DNA of 7,606 nucleotides from CAZSNT01 sp964607765 (GCA_964607765.1 CAZSNT010000280.1:1-7606), one strand, 5' to 3'; shown: positions 1-7,153, counted from the stretch's first letter. A program made the numbers and translations. Notes: a model not told the origin generated them from the sequence alone.

Positions 1-544
1 CAATCCGCGCCAGCCGCGCCCCTGCGCTCCAGTACTCCCAGTTCATGAAGCACAACGGATCCAAACGCTCAGTGCAAACCTGCCCGTCCTCATCGAGCGC
101 TGCCTCGTCCACGTGCACCGCCAGCACCTCGCCGGCGAACAGATCATGGTCACCGATCTCCTGAACGCTCAGCACACGGCACTCGATGTTCACCGGGCAC
201 TCATCGATCAACGGCGGCGCCACTTTGGCCGCAGGCACCGGCGTGAGCCCGAACGCCGCGAACTTGTCCGTGTTCCGGCCCGACGTCGTGCCGCACCGGT
301 CAACCGTTTCCACCATCGCCGCCGTCGGCAGGTTCACCACAAACTCACGCGACGCCGAGATCAACTCGTGCGAATATCGCGGCTTCGCGATCGCAATCCC
401 CACAATCACCGGCTTCCTAATACTCAGATTGAAGATCTCACCCAGCGTGATGATGTTCGCACGCCCCGCACCATCAACACTCGTCACCAGCCCTGCCGGC
501 GACGGATAGACCGGCCGCTCCGGCTTGATCATGCGTTTCGACAT
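1..544 (-). CDS. Flavin reductase-family (DIM6/NTAB type) FMN-binding protein, 3' end cut by window edge
   Basis: The 181 codons present begin MSKRMIKPERP and run off the left edge without a stop. The pattern is that of the flavin reductase-like split-barrel family: a YPSPAGLVTSVD start strand (residues 13-24), NIITLGEIFNLS (30-41), the flavin-side segment RYSHELI (56-62), EFVVNLP (67-73), DRCGTTSGRNTDKF (82-95), and LIDECPVNIECRV (112-124). Family members bind FMN and reduce flavin with NAD(P)H or act as small cytoplasmic flavoproteins; the exact substrate cannot be told. Members are usually near 190 residues, so only a few residues should be missing. The ATG at 544 is preferred over the in-frame ATG at 532 because GGAG lies 9 bases upstream of it. 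It follows the sialidase-like gene on the same strand after 113 bases, so co-transcription is possible. Family call is firm; function is general only. Confidence 0.88.
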   Translation of the reverse strand, partial: MSKRMIKPERPVYPSPAGLVTSVDGAGRANIITLGEIFNLSIRKPVIVGIAIAKPRYSHELISASREFVVNLPTAAMVETVDRCGTTSGRNTDKFAAFGLTPVPAAKVAPPLIDECPVNIECRVLSVQEIGDHDLFAGEVLAVHVDEAALDEDGQVCTERLDPLCFMNWEYWSAGARLARI

Positions 545-552
545 TTCACAAT

Positions 553-568
553 ACTCCTTACTCCTTAC
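553..568 (-). promoter_or_regulatory. Duplicated Shine-Dalgarno ahead of the flavin reductase-family gene
   Basis: The plus strand reads ACTCCTT twice in tandem (553-559, 560-566), so the minus strand carries AAGGAGT twice. The copy nearer the gene puts GGAG 9 bases before the ATG at 544 and is well placed as ribosome binding site. The second copy is 7 bases further up and would be too far for that start. It looks like a tandem word that happens to include the ribosome binding site. Confidence 0.6.
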
Positions 569-576
569 GCAACCCC

Positions 577-605
577 CATCCGTAGGCTCTTCCTGCATCC
601 GTAGG
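577..605. repeat. Two copies of CATCCGTAGG with 19-bp period
   Basis: CATCCGTAGG occurs at 577-586 and 596-605, a period of 19. The intervening bases, GCTCTTCCTG-like, resemble the CCGTAG...CTCTCC core of the 19-bp repeat at 7154-7227, which has the same period. Common origin is a guess from the shared CCGTAG word and period. Confidence 0.45.
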
Positions 606-625
606 TTGAGCACCCCAGCATGGGA

Positions 626-652
626 GTCAGACACGTCGAACACGTCAGACAC
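626..652. repeat. Three tandem 9-bp units between two genes
   Basis: The units GTCAGACAC, GTCGAACAC and GTCAGACAC lie head to tail and end six bases before the stop codon of the sialidase-like gene (which reads leftward and ends at 658). The outer two are identical and the middle one differs at two positions. They lie in the spacer between the sialidase-like gene and the flavin reductase gene. No hairpin with a T-run is seen here, so this is not an intrinsic terminator. Confidence 0.6.
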
Positions 653-657
653 GCCCC

Positions 658-2592
658 TCAATCCCTCAACCCGTGAAAACTCACCCGCGCGACCCGCAAC
701 ATGTCCCGGCGCCGCCCCGTATCCGGGTCCAGTCCGTTCTTCACGCCGTACCCCACGAGCAGTTCGCCCGGGGCCAACTCGCACACCGCCGTGTAGCCCG
801 AATACCGCTCCCCGTCGATCGGCGTGTGATCCGTCCACGTCTCGCCGTTATCCGTGCTGAACATGATGAACGCGCCCGGGCGCCCCGTGCTGCACACCAG
901 CACACCGTCACTCAACACGCACAGATCCGGCCACACGCCCTCGACTCCGGTACGCTTCACCGGCGACCACGTCCTGCCGCCGTCTCGCGACCGCGACATC
1001 ATCAACGGATTGTCCTGCCACGTCCCCTTGCTGTTCCCCCCCGTCCGTACGAGAGCAAGCACGTCCCCGTTCGGCAGCCGCCGGATGACCAACTCGCTGT
1101 ACCCCTCGTTGCCCAGGAACGGCCGGTACGCCACGGTCGACAGATAGTCCCACGACCGGCCCTGGTCCGTTGAGCGGCCAATGTACGAACGTCGCATCGT
1201 GCCGCCCTTGCGATAGTGGTCCGGCTCCGCGTCGCCGTGGAACCATCCGTACATGCTCGACAGCCATTCGCCGTTGTCCAGCACCACAATCGAGCGGCCG
1301 AACAGCGGCCCCACATGCTTGCCGTGCCCGAGAGCAGCACGAGCCAACGGGACAGTGACCGACGCGCCGATCGGGCCCCTGACCGTGCGGCAACCGTCAT
1401 CCGACAGCCACAGCTCCCCCCGATACTCGCCCGGCTTGCCCTGAACCGGATAGGCCCGATACGTCGTGCCGGCCACTGTCCCGTCAGGCAACACATTCGG
1501 CCTGGGAATAGCAGTCGGCAAGGCATGCCACGTCGCGCCGCGGTCCTCGGACCAGTGCGTGTCCGTCACGACCCGGCCGTCCCCGACATGGATCAAGTTA
1601 CTGAAGTGCGTGCCGGTGCCCACCTCCACCGACGGATGCACGGTCACATCGAACTGATCCGTTTCTGCCGGAACACGCACGCAAAAGTCACGGTACTGCG
1701 CCCCCTCCCCACTGCCGTAAGGCGCGCGCAGTCCGGCACACTCCGCCTCCAGCGTCAGCACGTGCACGCCCGCGGGCCACCCTGTCATGGGCACGTCCAG
1801 GCGTATGCTGCCGTCAGACGGATCCGCGTCGTTCGGCCCGTTGTCGCGCACGATGTGGTCGGCGGTGTCCTCGACAAAACCAAGCCTCTCGGCCGGGTAG
1901 TAACGGAACCCGGGCAACGCCTCGTCCGGCCCCCAGGTATAGGGCGGATGCAGCTTGGCGGCCAGCGACGCAACCGCCGGGTCTCGTGCACGCACACCGC
2001 ACGTCAATGTCACACCACCCGCGCGGTTAATCTGCTCCGGCAACGAGAAAACCACCGGCGGCCCCCCGGGCCGGACCGCCTGGTCCAGCACGCGCACTGA
2101 GACCTCGTCACCCGCCACGCGCAGTTCGATATTGCGGAAGTCCTTCACGTGCGGCGCGGTACCGGGCCGGTTGTGCGCGAACAACACCAGGTAGTGCAGC
2201 CCTGGCCTCAGGCCCGCCGTCCCGATGGTAAACTCCGCCCGCTTCCTCACACCGTCGCGGGACACCGCGCCGGGCACACTGATCCCGGGGATGTGCCCGC
2301 TGCCCGCAACGGCAAGGGCCGCATGCCCTCGCCCCCGTTCCACCGTGAACCCCGGCGGTACATCTCCTGGTCCTGCCGCGTAAGGCGTGCGCAGGCGAAA
2401 ACTCAGCACGTCCACGCCACGCCCCTCAGCTGTCGCCGTCAACCCAAAGCTCTCCCCCTTCCTCAACCGGTCCCTGTCCACCGCCACCTGCGTGAGGGTG
2501 ATCTGTGCCGCGGGCGAGCACGCAGCAAACCCAACTGTCGCACACACCACACGCCAAAAGGAACACGGAACCGGGAACAAGTCGCACAGCAC
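658..2592 (-). CDS. Exported sialidase-like beta-propeller (BNR/Asp-box) with duplicated N-terminal module
   Basis: This 644-residue protein (from GTG at 2592) begins with a hydrophobic stretch VVCATVGFAAC then SPAAQ (about residues 15-30), read as a signal peptide; FAAC could also be a weak lipobox. Two related beta-rich modules follow, about 31-160 and 165-309, sharing LRTPYAAGPGDVPPGF and LHPPYTWGPDEALPGF. The rest is a sialidase-type propeller with Asp-boxes: SEDRGATW (348-355), a degenerate SDDGCRTV (397-404), STDQGRSW (474-481), SRDGGRTW (535-542) and STDNGETW (579-586). E500 and R516 are 16 apart, as in bacterial sialidases; R571 and a tyrosine near 597-600 fit the later catalytic positions. 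The usual FRIP arginine appears replaced (HFSNLI, 329-334), so sialic acid may not be the substrate. GTG 2592 was chosen for the GGAG 9 bases upstream; a GTG at 2613 is also open. No good promoter is visible after the rpmA terminator. Confidence 0.82.
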   Translation of the reverse strand: MLCDLFPVPCSFWRVVCATVGFAACSPAAQITLTQVAVDRDRLRKGESFGLTATAEGRGVDVLSFRLRTPYAAGPGDVPPGFTVERGRGHAALAVAGSGHIPGISVPGAVSRDGVRKRAEFTIGTAGLRPGLHYLVLFAHNRPGTAPHVKDFRNIELRVAGDEVSVRVLDQAVRPGGPPVVFSLPEQINRAGGVTLTCGVRARDPAVASLAAKLHPPYTWGPDEALPGFRYYPAERLGFVEDTADHIVRDNGPNDADPSDGSIRLDVPMTGWPAGVHVLTLEAECAGLRAPYGSGEGAQYRDFCVRVPAETDQFDVTVHPSVEVGTGTHFSNLIHVGDGRVVTDTHWSEDRGATWHALPTAIPRPNVLPDGTVAGTTYRAYPVQGKPGEYRGELWLSDDGCRTVRGPIGASVTVPLARAALGHGKHVGPLFGRSIVVLDNGEWLSSMYGWFHGDAEPDHYRKGGTMRRSYIGRSTDQGRSWDYLSTVAYRPFLGNEGYSELVIRRLPNGDVLALVRTGGNSKGTWQDNPLMMSRSRDGGRTWSPVKRTGVEGVWPDLCVLSDGVLVCSTGRPGAFIMFSTDNGETWTDHTPIDGERYSGYTAVCELAPGELLVGYGVKNGLDPDTGRRRDMLRVARVSFHGLRD

Positions 2593-2623
2593 AGCTCTGC
2601 CCTCCGCGCACACACAGAAGAAG

Positions 2624-2672
2624 AAAAAAGCCCCCCGTGACCAGCACCTACTGCCTACTGGTCACGGGGGGC
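2624..2672 (-). terminator. Intrinsic terminator of rpmA
   Basis: A perfect 15-bp stem (2630-2644 with 2658-2672) encloses a 13-base loop. On the minus strand the stem ends in GGGGGGC and is followed by TTTTTTC, the classic order for Rho-independent termination. It lies 36 bases past the rpmA stop. On the plus strand the stem is followed by A residues, so it is not a terminator there. The loop and stem edge contain CCTACTG twice in tandem (2647-2653, 2654-2660). Confidence 0.9.
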
Positions 2673-2708
2673 AAAAAAATCGACCTGAACACTCGTCTCC
2701 CGAGCAGC

Positions 2709-2960
2709 TTACGCCTCGACAGGAACGATGTTGACGCGGCGACTGCGCTTCTCGAACTCCACAGTGCCGTCTTTCAGCGCGAACAGCGTGTAGTCGCGGC
2801 CCTTGCCAACATGCTTGCCCGGGCGGAACCGCGTGCCGCACTGCCGGACCAGAATGCTGCCGGCCGTCACGGTCTCGCCGCCGTATGCCTTGATCCCACG
2901 GTACTGCGGATTGCTGTCGCGGTTATTCCTGCTGGAGGATTGACCTTTTTTGTGCGCCAT
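2709..2960 (-). CDS. rpmA: 50S ribosomal protein L27
   Basis: The 83-residue product starts MAHKKGQSSSRNNRDSNP and keeps the body of bacterial L27: YRGIKAYGGE (20-29), GSILVRQCGTRFRPG (34-48), VGKGRDYTLFALKDGTV (51-67) and a basic C-terminal part. L27 sits in the large subunit with its N-terminus reaching toward the peptidyl transferase centre. There is no N-terminal extension of the kind Firmicutes cleave. The ATG at 2960 has GGAGG six bases upstream. Two oddities: position 41 is Cys where the family signature has RQRG, and the first residues show SSS and RNN where GSS/GST and RNG are usual. rplU and obg, usually next to rpmA, are absent; the gene looks monocistronic, with its own promoter and terminator. 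Confidence 0.97.
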   Translation of the reverse strand: MAHKKGQSSSRNNRDSNPQYRGIKAYGGETVTAGSILVRQCGTRFRPGKHVGKGRDYTLFALKDGTVEFEKRSRRVNIVPVEA

Positions 2961-3058
2961 GATACGCCTCCGAAACGCTCGTCTGTGTCGGTGCTGCCGA
3001 ACCGGAGAACAACCCCGCGGCCACCCGCACAAGTCACTCTCACAATCAAAGAACACAT

Positions 3059-3087
3059 AATGTACCGCTAACTTGCCCGAGCGTCAA
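3059..3087 (-). promoter_or_regulatory. Sigma70-type promoter for rpmA
   Basis: On the minus strand TTGACG (3087-3082) and TACATT (3064-3059) are separated by exactly 17 bases. The -35 matches 5 of 6 and the -10 matches 4 of 6 consensus bases. Transcription would start near 3052, giving a leader of about 90 bases before the rpmA ATG. No other gene lies between, so the target is clear. A further TTGACA lies upstream on this strand at 3190-3185, but its best -10, GACATT at 16 bases, is poor. Confidence 0.7.
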
Positions 3088-3150
3088 CGTGCACGCCGAA
3101 CTCTCTGGGCGCATGTCAGCCGCGTAGGGATTTCCTCGGGCAAGGTGGGA

Positions 3151-3173
3151 GGGATGACAGCCAATGTCATCCT
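3151..3173. other. Isolated 8-bp hairpin in the rpmA-nifJ spacer
   Basis: GGATGACA (3152-3159) pairs with TGTCATCC (3165-3172) across a five-base loop GCCAA, with one more G-T pair possible outside. On the plus strand it is followed by CTCTTTCT, which is too poor in T for a convincing intrinsic terminator. It could be an operator or part of a transcript; nothing in the sequence decides between these. Confidence 0.4.
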
Positions 3174-3212
3174 CTTTCTGCTCGTGTCAAGCGGAAGGAG
3201 CGCCGAGCACGG

Positions 3213-3302
3213 CAATCGTCCACCGTAATCGTCGCGCGTAATCGTCGCCCGAAGCCCCGGGACCGGCGGACGATTACGGACGACGATTAGCGACGACGAT
3301 TA
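3213..3302. repeat. Symmetric inverted array of 8-bp words at 13-bp spacing
   Basis: Three copies of (T)AATCGTC start at 3213, 3226 and 3239 (the first has C for the leading T). Three copies of the reverse complement GACGATTA start at 3269, 3282 and 3295. All steps are 13 bp and the two halves are symmetric about 3257.5. Across the arms 3213-3251 and 3264-3302, about 30 of 39 positions can pair, with a loop of about 12 bases. A decayed further unit follows at 3308. The array lies between the rpmA and nifJ promoters and has no reading frame of interest. It could be a REP-like element, a protein-binding array or a mobile-element relic. Confidence 0.75.
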
Positions 3303-3372
3303 CGGACGACGGAAACACGATCTGCGGGGAAACCCTACTGAACCGACTTGCGCCCAACACGCTCCGCCCCGT

Positions 3373-3401
3373 TTGAAGTGCCGACAGCAACGCAGTACAT
3401 T
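3373..3401 (+). promoter_or_regulatory. Probable sigma70-type promoter for nifJ
   Basis: TTGAAG (3373-3378) and TACATT (3396-3401) are 17 bases apart. The -10 hexamer is identical to that of the rpmA promoter. The predicted start near 3408 gives a leader of about 125 bases before the nifJ ATG. The -35 matches only 4 of 6 consensus bases, which would suit a promoter that needs an activator, though this is inference. Confidence 0.55.
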
Positions 3402-3491
3402 ACAGGCTTTTGGTCGAACGGGCGGACACGTCCCGCGCGACCGCGAGAATTCTGTTCGTTTTTCCGCGTGCAGCGTGTTTTTGTCACACCG

Positions 3492-3505
3492 TCCGGAATT
3501 CCGGA
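3492..3505. promoter_or_regulatory. 14-bp perfect palindrome in the nifJ leader
   Basis: TCCGGAATTCCGGA is a perfect palindrome, 26 bases before the nifJ ATG and about 85 bases after the predicted transcription start. Its location inside the leader fits an operator for a dimeric regulator, or a short element at RNA level. It has no central spacer, so as RNA it would pair between molecules rather than fold tightly. The regulator is unknown. Confidence 0.35.
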
Positions 3506-3531
3506 TATTCCAGCAAGATGGGAGAGAGCAA

Positions 3532-6500
3532 ATGGCCGGTAAAATGAGTTCAATCGACGGGAACATGGCAGCAACACACGTCGCCTATGCCTTCAGCGAC
3601 GTCGCAGCCATCTACCCCATTACCCCCTCCTCGAACATGGGCGAATACGCCGATGAGTGGGCAGCGAGCGGCCGATTGAATCTGTTTGGCAAGCCTCTGG
3701 AAGTGATCGAAATGCAGTCCGAAGGCGGCGCGGCCGGTGCCGTTCATGGCACACTCAGTGCCGGCGCCCTGACCACGACGTTCACCGCGTCCCAGGGGCT
3801 GATGCTGATGGTCCCGAACATGTTCAAGATTGCCGGCGAAATGCTGCCGACCGTGTTCCACGTCTCGGCACGCTCCCTCGCCTGCCAGTCGCTGTCCATC
3901 TTCGGCGATCACTCCGACGTCATGGCAACGCGCGGCACCGGGTTCGCCATGATGGCTGCCTGCTCGATCCAGGAAGTTATGGACCTGGGGCTCGTCTCGC
4001 ATCTCGCCACGCTCAAGGCGCAGGTGCCGTTCCTCAACTTCTTCGACGGCTTCCGCACCTCCCACGAGATCCAGAAGGTCGAGATGATCGACTACAGTCT
4101 CATGGCCGAGCTGATGGATCCCAAGTACGTGGAGCGTTTCCGCAAACGCGCCATGCGCCCGGAAGAGCCCATCCTGAAAGTCGGCGCCCAGAACCCCGAC
4201 GTCTACTTCCAGGGCCGTGAGACCACCAACCAGCACTACATGGACGTGCCCGGAATCGTTCAGGATTACATGAACCAGGTCGCCGCCAAGATCGGGCGCC
4301 AGTACAACCTGTTCGACTACGTCGGCGCGCCCGATGCCGAGATGATCCTCGTCTCCATGGGCACCAGCTGCGAGACCATCCACGAAACGGTCGAGTATCT
4401 GTCCAAAGTGCGCGGCGAGAAAGTCGGCGCCATCAAGGTCAGACTCTACCGCCCGTTCAGCGCCGAAGCCCTCGCAGCCGCCATCCCGCAAACCGTCAAG
4501 AAGATTGCCGTCATGGACCGGACCAAGGAGCCCGGCTCCCTCGGTGAGCCGCTCTACATCGACACCGTCGCTGCTCTGAAAGACCGGCCCGTCACCATCA
4601 TCGGCGGCCGCTACGGTCTGTCCTCAAAGGAGTTCACGCCGTCTATGGTCAAGGGCATCTTCAGCCACCTCGAGGGCCCGTGCACGCACAACTTCACCGT
4701 GGGCATCGAGGACGATGTGACCAACCTGTCCATCCCCGTCACCGAAGAGATCCACAGCGAGCCGGAAGACATGGTCCGCTGCACGTTCTGGGGCCTCGGC
4801 TCGGACGGTACCGTCGGCGCCAACAAGAACTCCATCAAGATCATCGGCGACAACACCGACATGAACGCGCAGGGCTACTTCGTGTACGACTCGAAGAAGT
4901 CCGGCGGCATCACCATCTCGCACCTGCGCTTCGGCAAGAGCAAGATCCGCTCCCAATACCTCATCACACAGACGGACTTCGTGGCCTGTCACAATCCCGC
5001 CTACATCGGGCGCTACGACATGCTCAAGGGCATCAAACAGGGCGGGACGTTCCTGCTCAACTCGGAATGGTCCAGTGAGGAGGTCTTTGATCACCTCACC
5101 GCGGACATGCAGCAGACCATCATCGAGAAAAAGCTCAAGTTCTACAACATCGACGCGCTCAAGATCGCGGAAGAGGCCGGCCTCGGCAACCGCATCAACA
5201 CGGTCATGATGGCCGCCTTCTTCAAGATCTCCGGTGTCCTCGAGCAGGATGCCGCGATCGAGCTCATCAAGAACGCCATCAAGAAGACGTTCCTGACCAA
5301 GGGCGAAGACATCGTCAAAATGAACTGGCAGTGCGTGGACAACACGGCTGCGGCACTGACCGAAGTCCCGGTCCCCGCCAGCATGGCTGACGTCACCACG
5401 TCCTTCGAGGCGCCCGCACTCATTCCAAGTGATGCGCCCACATTCGCCAGGGAAGTGATCGAGCCGGTCATGCTCCTCAAGGGCGACGACCTGCCCGTCT
5501 CCAAGATGTCCTTCGACGGTGTCATCCCCACGGGTACGACCTGTCTCGAGAAGCGCGGTATCGCGCCGCGTGTGCCCAGGTGGGTTCCGGCAAACTGCAT
5601 CCAGTGTAACCAGTGCGTCATGGCCTGCCCGCACGCCGTAGTGCGTGCCAAGCAGATTGCGCCGGCAGACATCGAAGGTGCTCCCGAGGGGTTCGAGACG
5701 CTGAAGTCACGCACCAAGAACGACCGTGACCTGCAATACCGTCTGCAGGTTTATCCTGAGGACTGCACAGGCTGTGGCGTCTGCATCCAGACATGCCCCG
5801 CCAAAACCAAGGCCCTCGAGTTCAGTACGCTCGAAGTCGAGCGCGCTGACGGCCAGGTCGAGAGGGTCGACTTCTTCGATAAGTTGCCCGACAACGTGCT
5901 CGACGGCGCCGCCATCACGACCGTGAAAGGCAGCCAGTTCCGCAAGCCGCTGTTCGAGTTCAACGGCGCCTGCGCCGGCTGCGGCGAAACGCCCTACGTC
6001 AAGCTCGCAACACAGCTGTTCGGCGAACGCATGATGATCGCCAACGCGACCGGCTGCTCCTCCATCTACGGCGGCACATTCCCCACCGTCCCGTACTGCA
6101 AGAGCGAGCACGGCGCCGGCCCGACTTGGGCCAACTCCCTCTTCGAAGACAACGCGGAGTACGGCTTCGGCATGCGCCTCGCCGTGGACAGCAACCGCGG
6201 CAACCTCAAGGCCGCTGCCGAGAAGCTGCTGCAGCTCGGCACCACGCCCGCACTCGCCGTTGCCGTGCAAGAGGCACTCGAGCTCTGGGACAGCGTCGGG
6301 GACGATGCACTCGCCGCACAGCGCGCCGTCAAGGCCGCTATCCCGGCCGCGCTCGACGCAGCCACGGCCAACAACGGCGAAGTCCTCGCCAAGCTCGCAG
6401 AGCTGCAGGACTACTTCGTGGACAAGAGCGTCTGGATCGTCGGTGGCGACGGCTGGGCCTATGACATCGGGTACGGCGGTCTCGACCACGTACTCGCCTC

Positions 6501-7056
6501 CGGCCGCAACGTCAACGTCCTCGTCATGGACACCGAGGTCTACTCCAACACCGGTGGACAGGCATCCAAGGCCACACCCATCGGCGCAGTTGCGAAGTTC
6601 GCAAACGCCGGCAAACGCCTCGGCAAGAAAAACATGGGCCTGATGTGCATGAGCTACGGTTACATCTACGTCGCATCCATCGCCATGGGCGCGAACAGAA
6701 ACCAGACACTCAAGGCGTTCCACGAGGCTGAAGCCTACGACGGCCCCTCCATCATCCTCGCCTACGCGCCCTGTATCGCGCACGGCATCAACATGATGGA
6801 AAGCCAGCTCGAGCAGAAACTCGCAGTGGAGTGTGGCTACTTCCCGCTGTACCGCTTCAACCCCACCGCGGAGAAGCGCTTCACGTGGGAGACCAAGGAA
6901 CCCAAGGGCTCGTTCCAGGACTTCATCAAACGCGAGCGCCGCTACACGGCCCTCTACAAGACCGCGCCCGACATGGCCGAGAAGCTCTTCCAGATGGCCG
7001 AAGAAGACGCCAAGAAGCGCATGGAGCTCTTCAAGTCCGTCGGTGAGGTGCTCTAG
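3532..7056 (+). CDS. nifJ: Pyruvate:ferredoxin (flavodoxin) oxidoreductase
   Basis: NifJ/PFOR oxidises pyruvate with CoA to acetyl-CoA and CO2 and passes electrons to ferredoxin or flavodoxin in the cytoplasm. The single-chain 1174-residue protein has the full order of parts: the pyrimidine-side domain with YPITPSS (28-34), T31, E64 and R114 at the same numbers as in Desulfovibrio africanus PFOR; a second transketolase-like domain; the gamma domain with GLGSDGTVGANK (421-432); LEKRG (672-676); two ferredoxin-type clusters (C689, C692, C695, C699 and C745, C748, C751, C755); the proximal cluster ligands C814, C817, C842 and C1081; and the thiamine diphosphate site with GDGWAYDIG (972-980) and YSNTGGQ (1004-1010). 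It lacks the long C-terminal extension that shields the D. africanus enzyme from oxygen. The ATG at 3532 has GGAG seven bases upstream. It is alone between its own promoter and terminator. No frameshift or missing key residue is seen. Confidence 0.98.
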   Translation: MAGKMSSIDGNMAATHVAYAFSDVAAIYPITPSSNMGEYADEWAASGRLNLFGKPLEVIEMQSEGGAAGAVHGTLSAGALTTTFTASQGLMLMVPNMFKIAGEMLPTVFHVSARSLACQSLSIFGDHSDVMATRGTGFAMMAACSIQEVMDLGLVSHLATLKAQVPFLNFFDGFRTSHEIQKVEMIDYSLMAELMDPKYVERFRKRAMRPEEPILKVGAQNPDVYFQGRETTNQHYMDVPGIVQDYMNQVAAKIGRQYNLFDYVGAPDAEMILVSMGTSCETIHETVEYLSKVRGEKVGAIKVRLYRPFSAEALAAAIPQTVKKIAVMDRTKEPGSLGEPLYIDTVAALKDRPVTIIGGRYGLSSKEFTPSMVKGIFSHLEGPCTHNFTVGIEDDVTNLSIPVTEEIHSEPEDMVRCTFWGLGSDGTVGANKNSIKIIGDNTDMNAQGYFVYDSKKSGGITISHLRFGKSKIRSQYLITQTDFVACHNPAYIGRYDMLKGIKQGGTFLLNSEWSSEEVFDHLTADMQQTIIEKKLKFYNIDALKIAEEAGLGNRINTVMMAAFFKISGVLEQDAAIELIKNAIKKTFLTKGEDIVKMNWQCVDNTAAALTEVPVPASMADVTTSFEAPALIPSDAPTFAREVIEPVMLLKGDDLPVSKMSFDGVIPTGTTCLEKRGIAPRVPRWVPANCIQCNQCVMACPHAVVRAKQIAPADIEGAPEGFETLKSRTKNDRDLQYRLQVYPEDCTGCGVCIQTCPAKTKALEFSTLEVERADGQVERVDFFDKLPDNVLDGAAITTVKGSQFRKPLFEFNGACAGCGETPYVKLATQLFGERMMIANATGCSSIYGGTFPTVPYCKSEHGAGPTWANSLFEDNAEYGFGMRLAVDSNRGNLKAAAEKLLQLGTTPALAVAVQEALELWDSVGDDALAAQRAVKAAIPAALDAATANNGEVLAKLAELQDYFVDKSVWIVGGDGWAYDIGYGGLDHVLASGRNVNVLVMDTEVYSNTGGQASKATPIGAVAKFANAGKRLGKKNMGLMCMSYGYIYVASIAMGANRNQTLKAFHEAEAYDGPSIILAYAPCIAHGINMMESQLEQKLAVECGYFPLYRFNPTAEKRFTWETKEPKGSFQDFIKRERRYTALYKTAPDMAEKLFQMAEEDAKKRMELFKSVGEVL

Positions 7057-7085
7057 CCCGACGCGATCAGACTGACACGTAACTC

Positions 7086-7126
7086 ACAGCCGTTTGGCGA
7101 CACCCTCGCCAAACGGCTGTTTCTTT
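7086..7126 (+). terminator. Intrinsic terminator of nifJ
   Basis: A perfect 15-bp stem (7086-7100 with 7106-7120) with a five-base loop CACCC begins 29 bases after the nifJ stop, and is followed by TTCTTT. The 3' base of the stem is itself T, so the tract reads TTTCTTT. There is no matching T-run on the other strand, so it acts for nifJ only. Confidence 0.92.
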
Positions 7127-7153
7127 GCCTGGTGTCGCCCCAAAACAAGCCGA

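Noticed and set aside
2593..2613. Start of the sialidase-like gene at GTG 2613
   Set aside because: It would add seven residues with no ribosome binding site. The GTG at 2592 has GGAG at nine bases. The choice is not certain.
2961..3056. Extension of rpmA to a GTG at 3056
   Set aside because: That codon lies before the predicted transcription start, and the ATG at 2960 gives the exact L27 N-terminus with GGAGG six bases upstream.
2505..3071. A 188-codon frame on the plus strand across the start of the sialidase-like gene and rpmA
   Set aside because: It is antisense to rpmA and crosses the rpmA terminator; its product has no recognisable pattern.
3373..3531. Extension of nifJ upstream to a TTG at 3373
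   Set aside because: The extra 53 residues do not look like PFOR, the region overlaps the predicted promoter, and the ATG at 3532 has a good ribosome binding site and the family's usual N-terminus.
3550..6783. Three long open frames (313, 336 and 358 codons) on the minus strand inside nifJ
   Set aside because: They are antisense to a fully conserved enzyme. Their products are rich in D, V, E, G and H, as expected from the complement of a GC-rich gene, and they show no family pattern.
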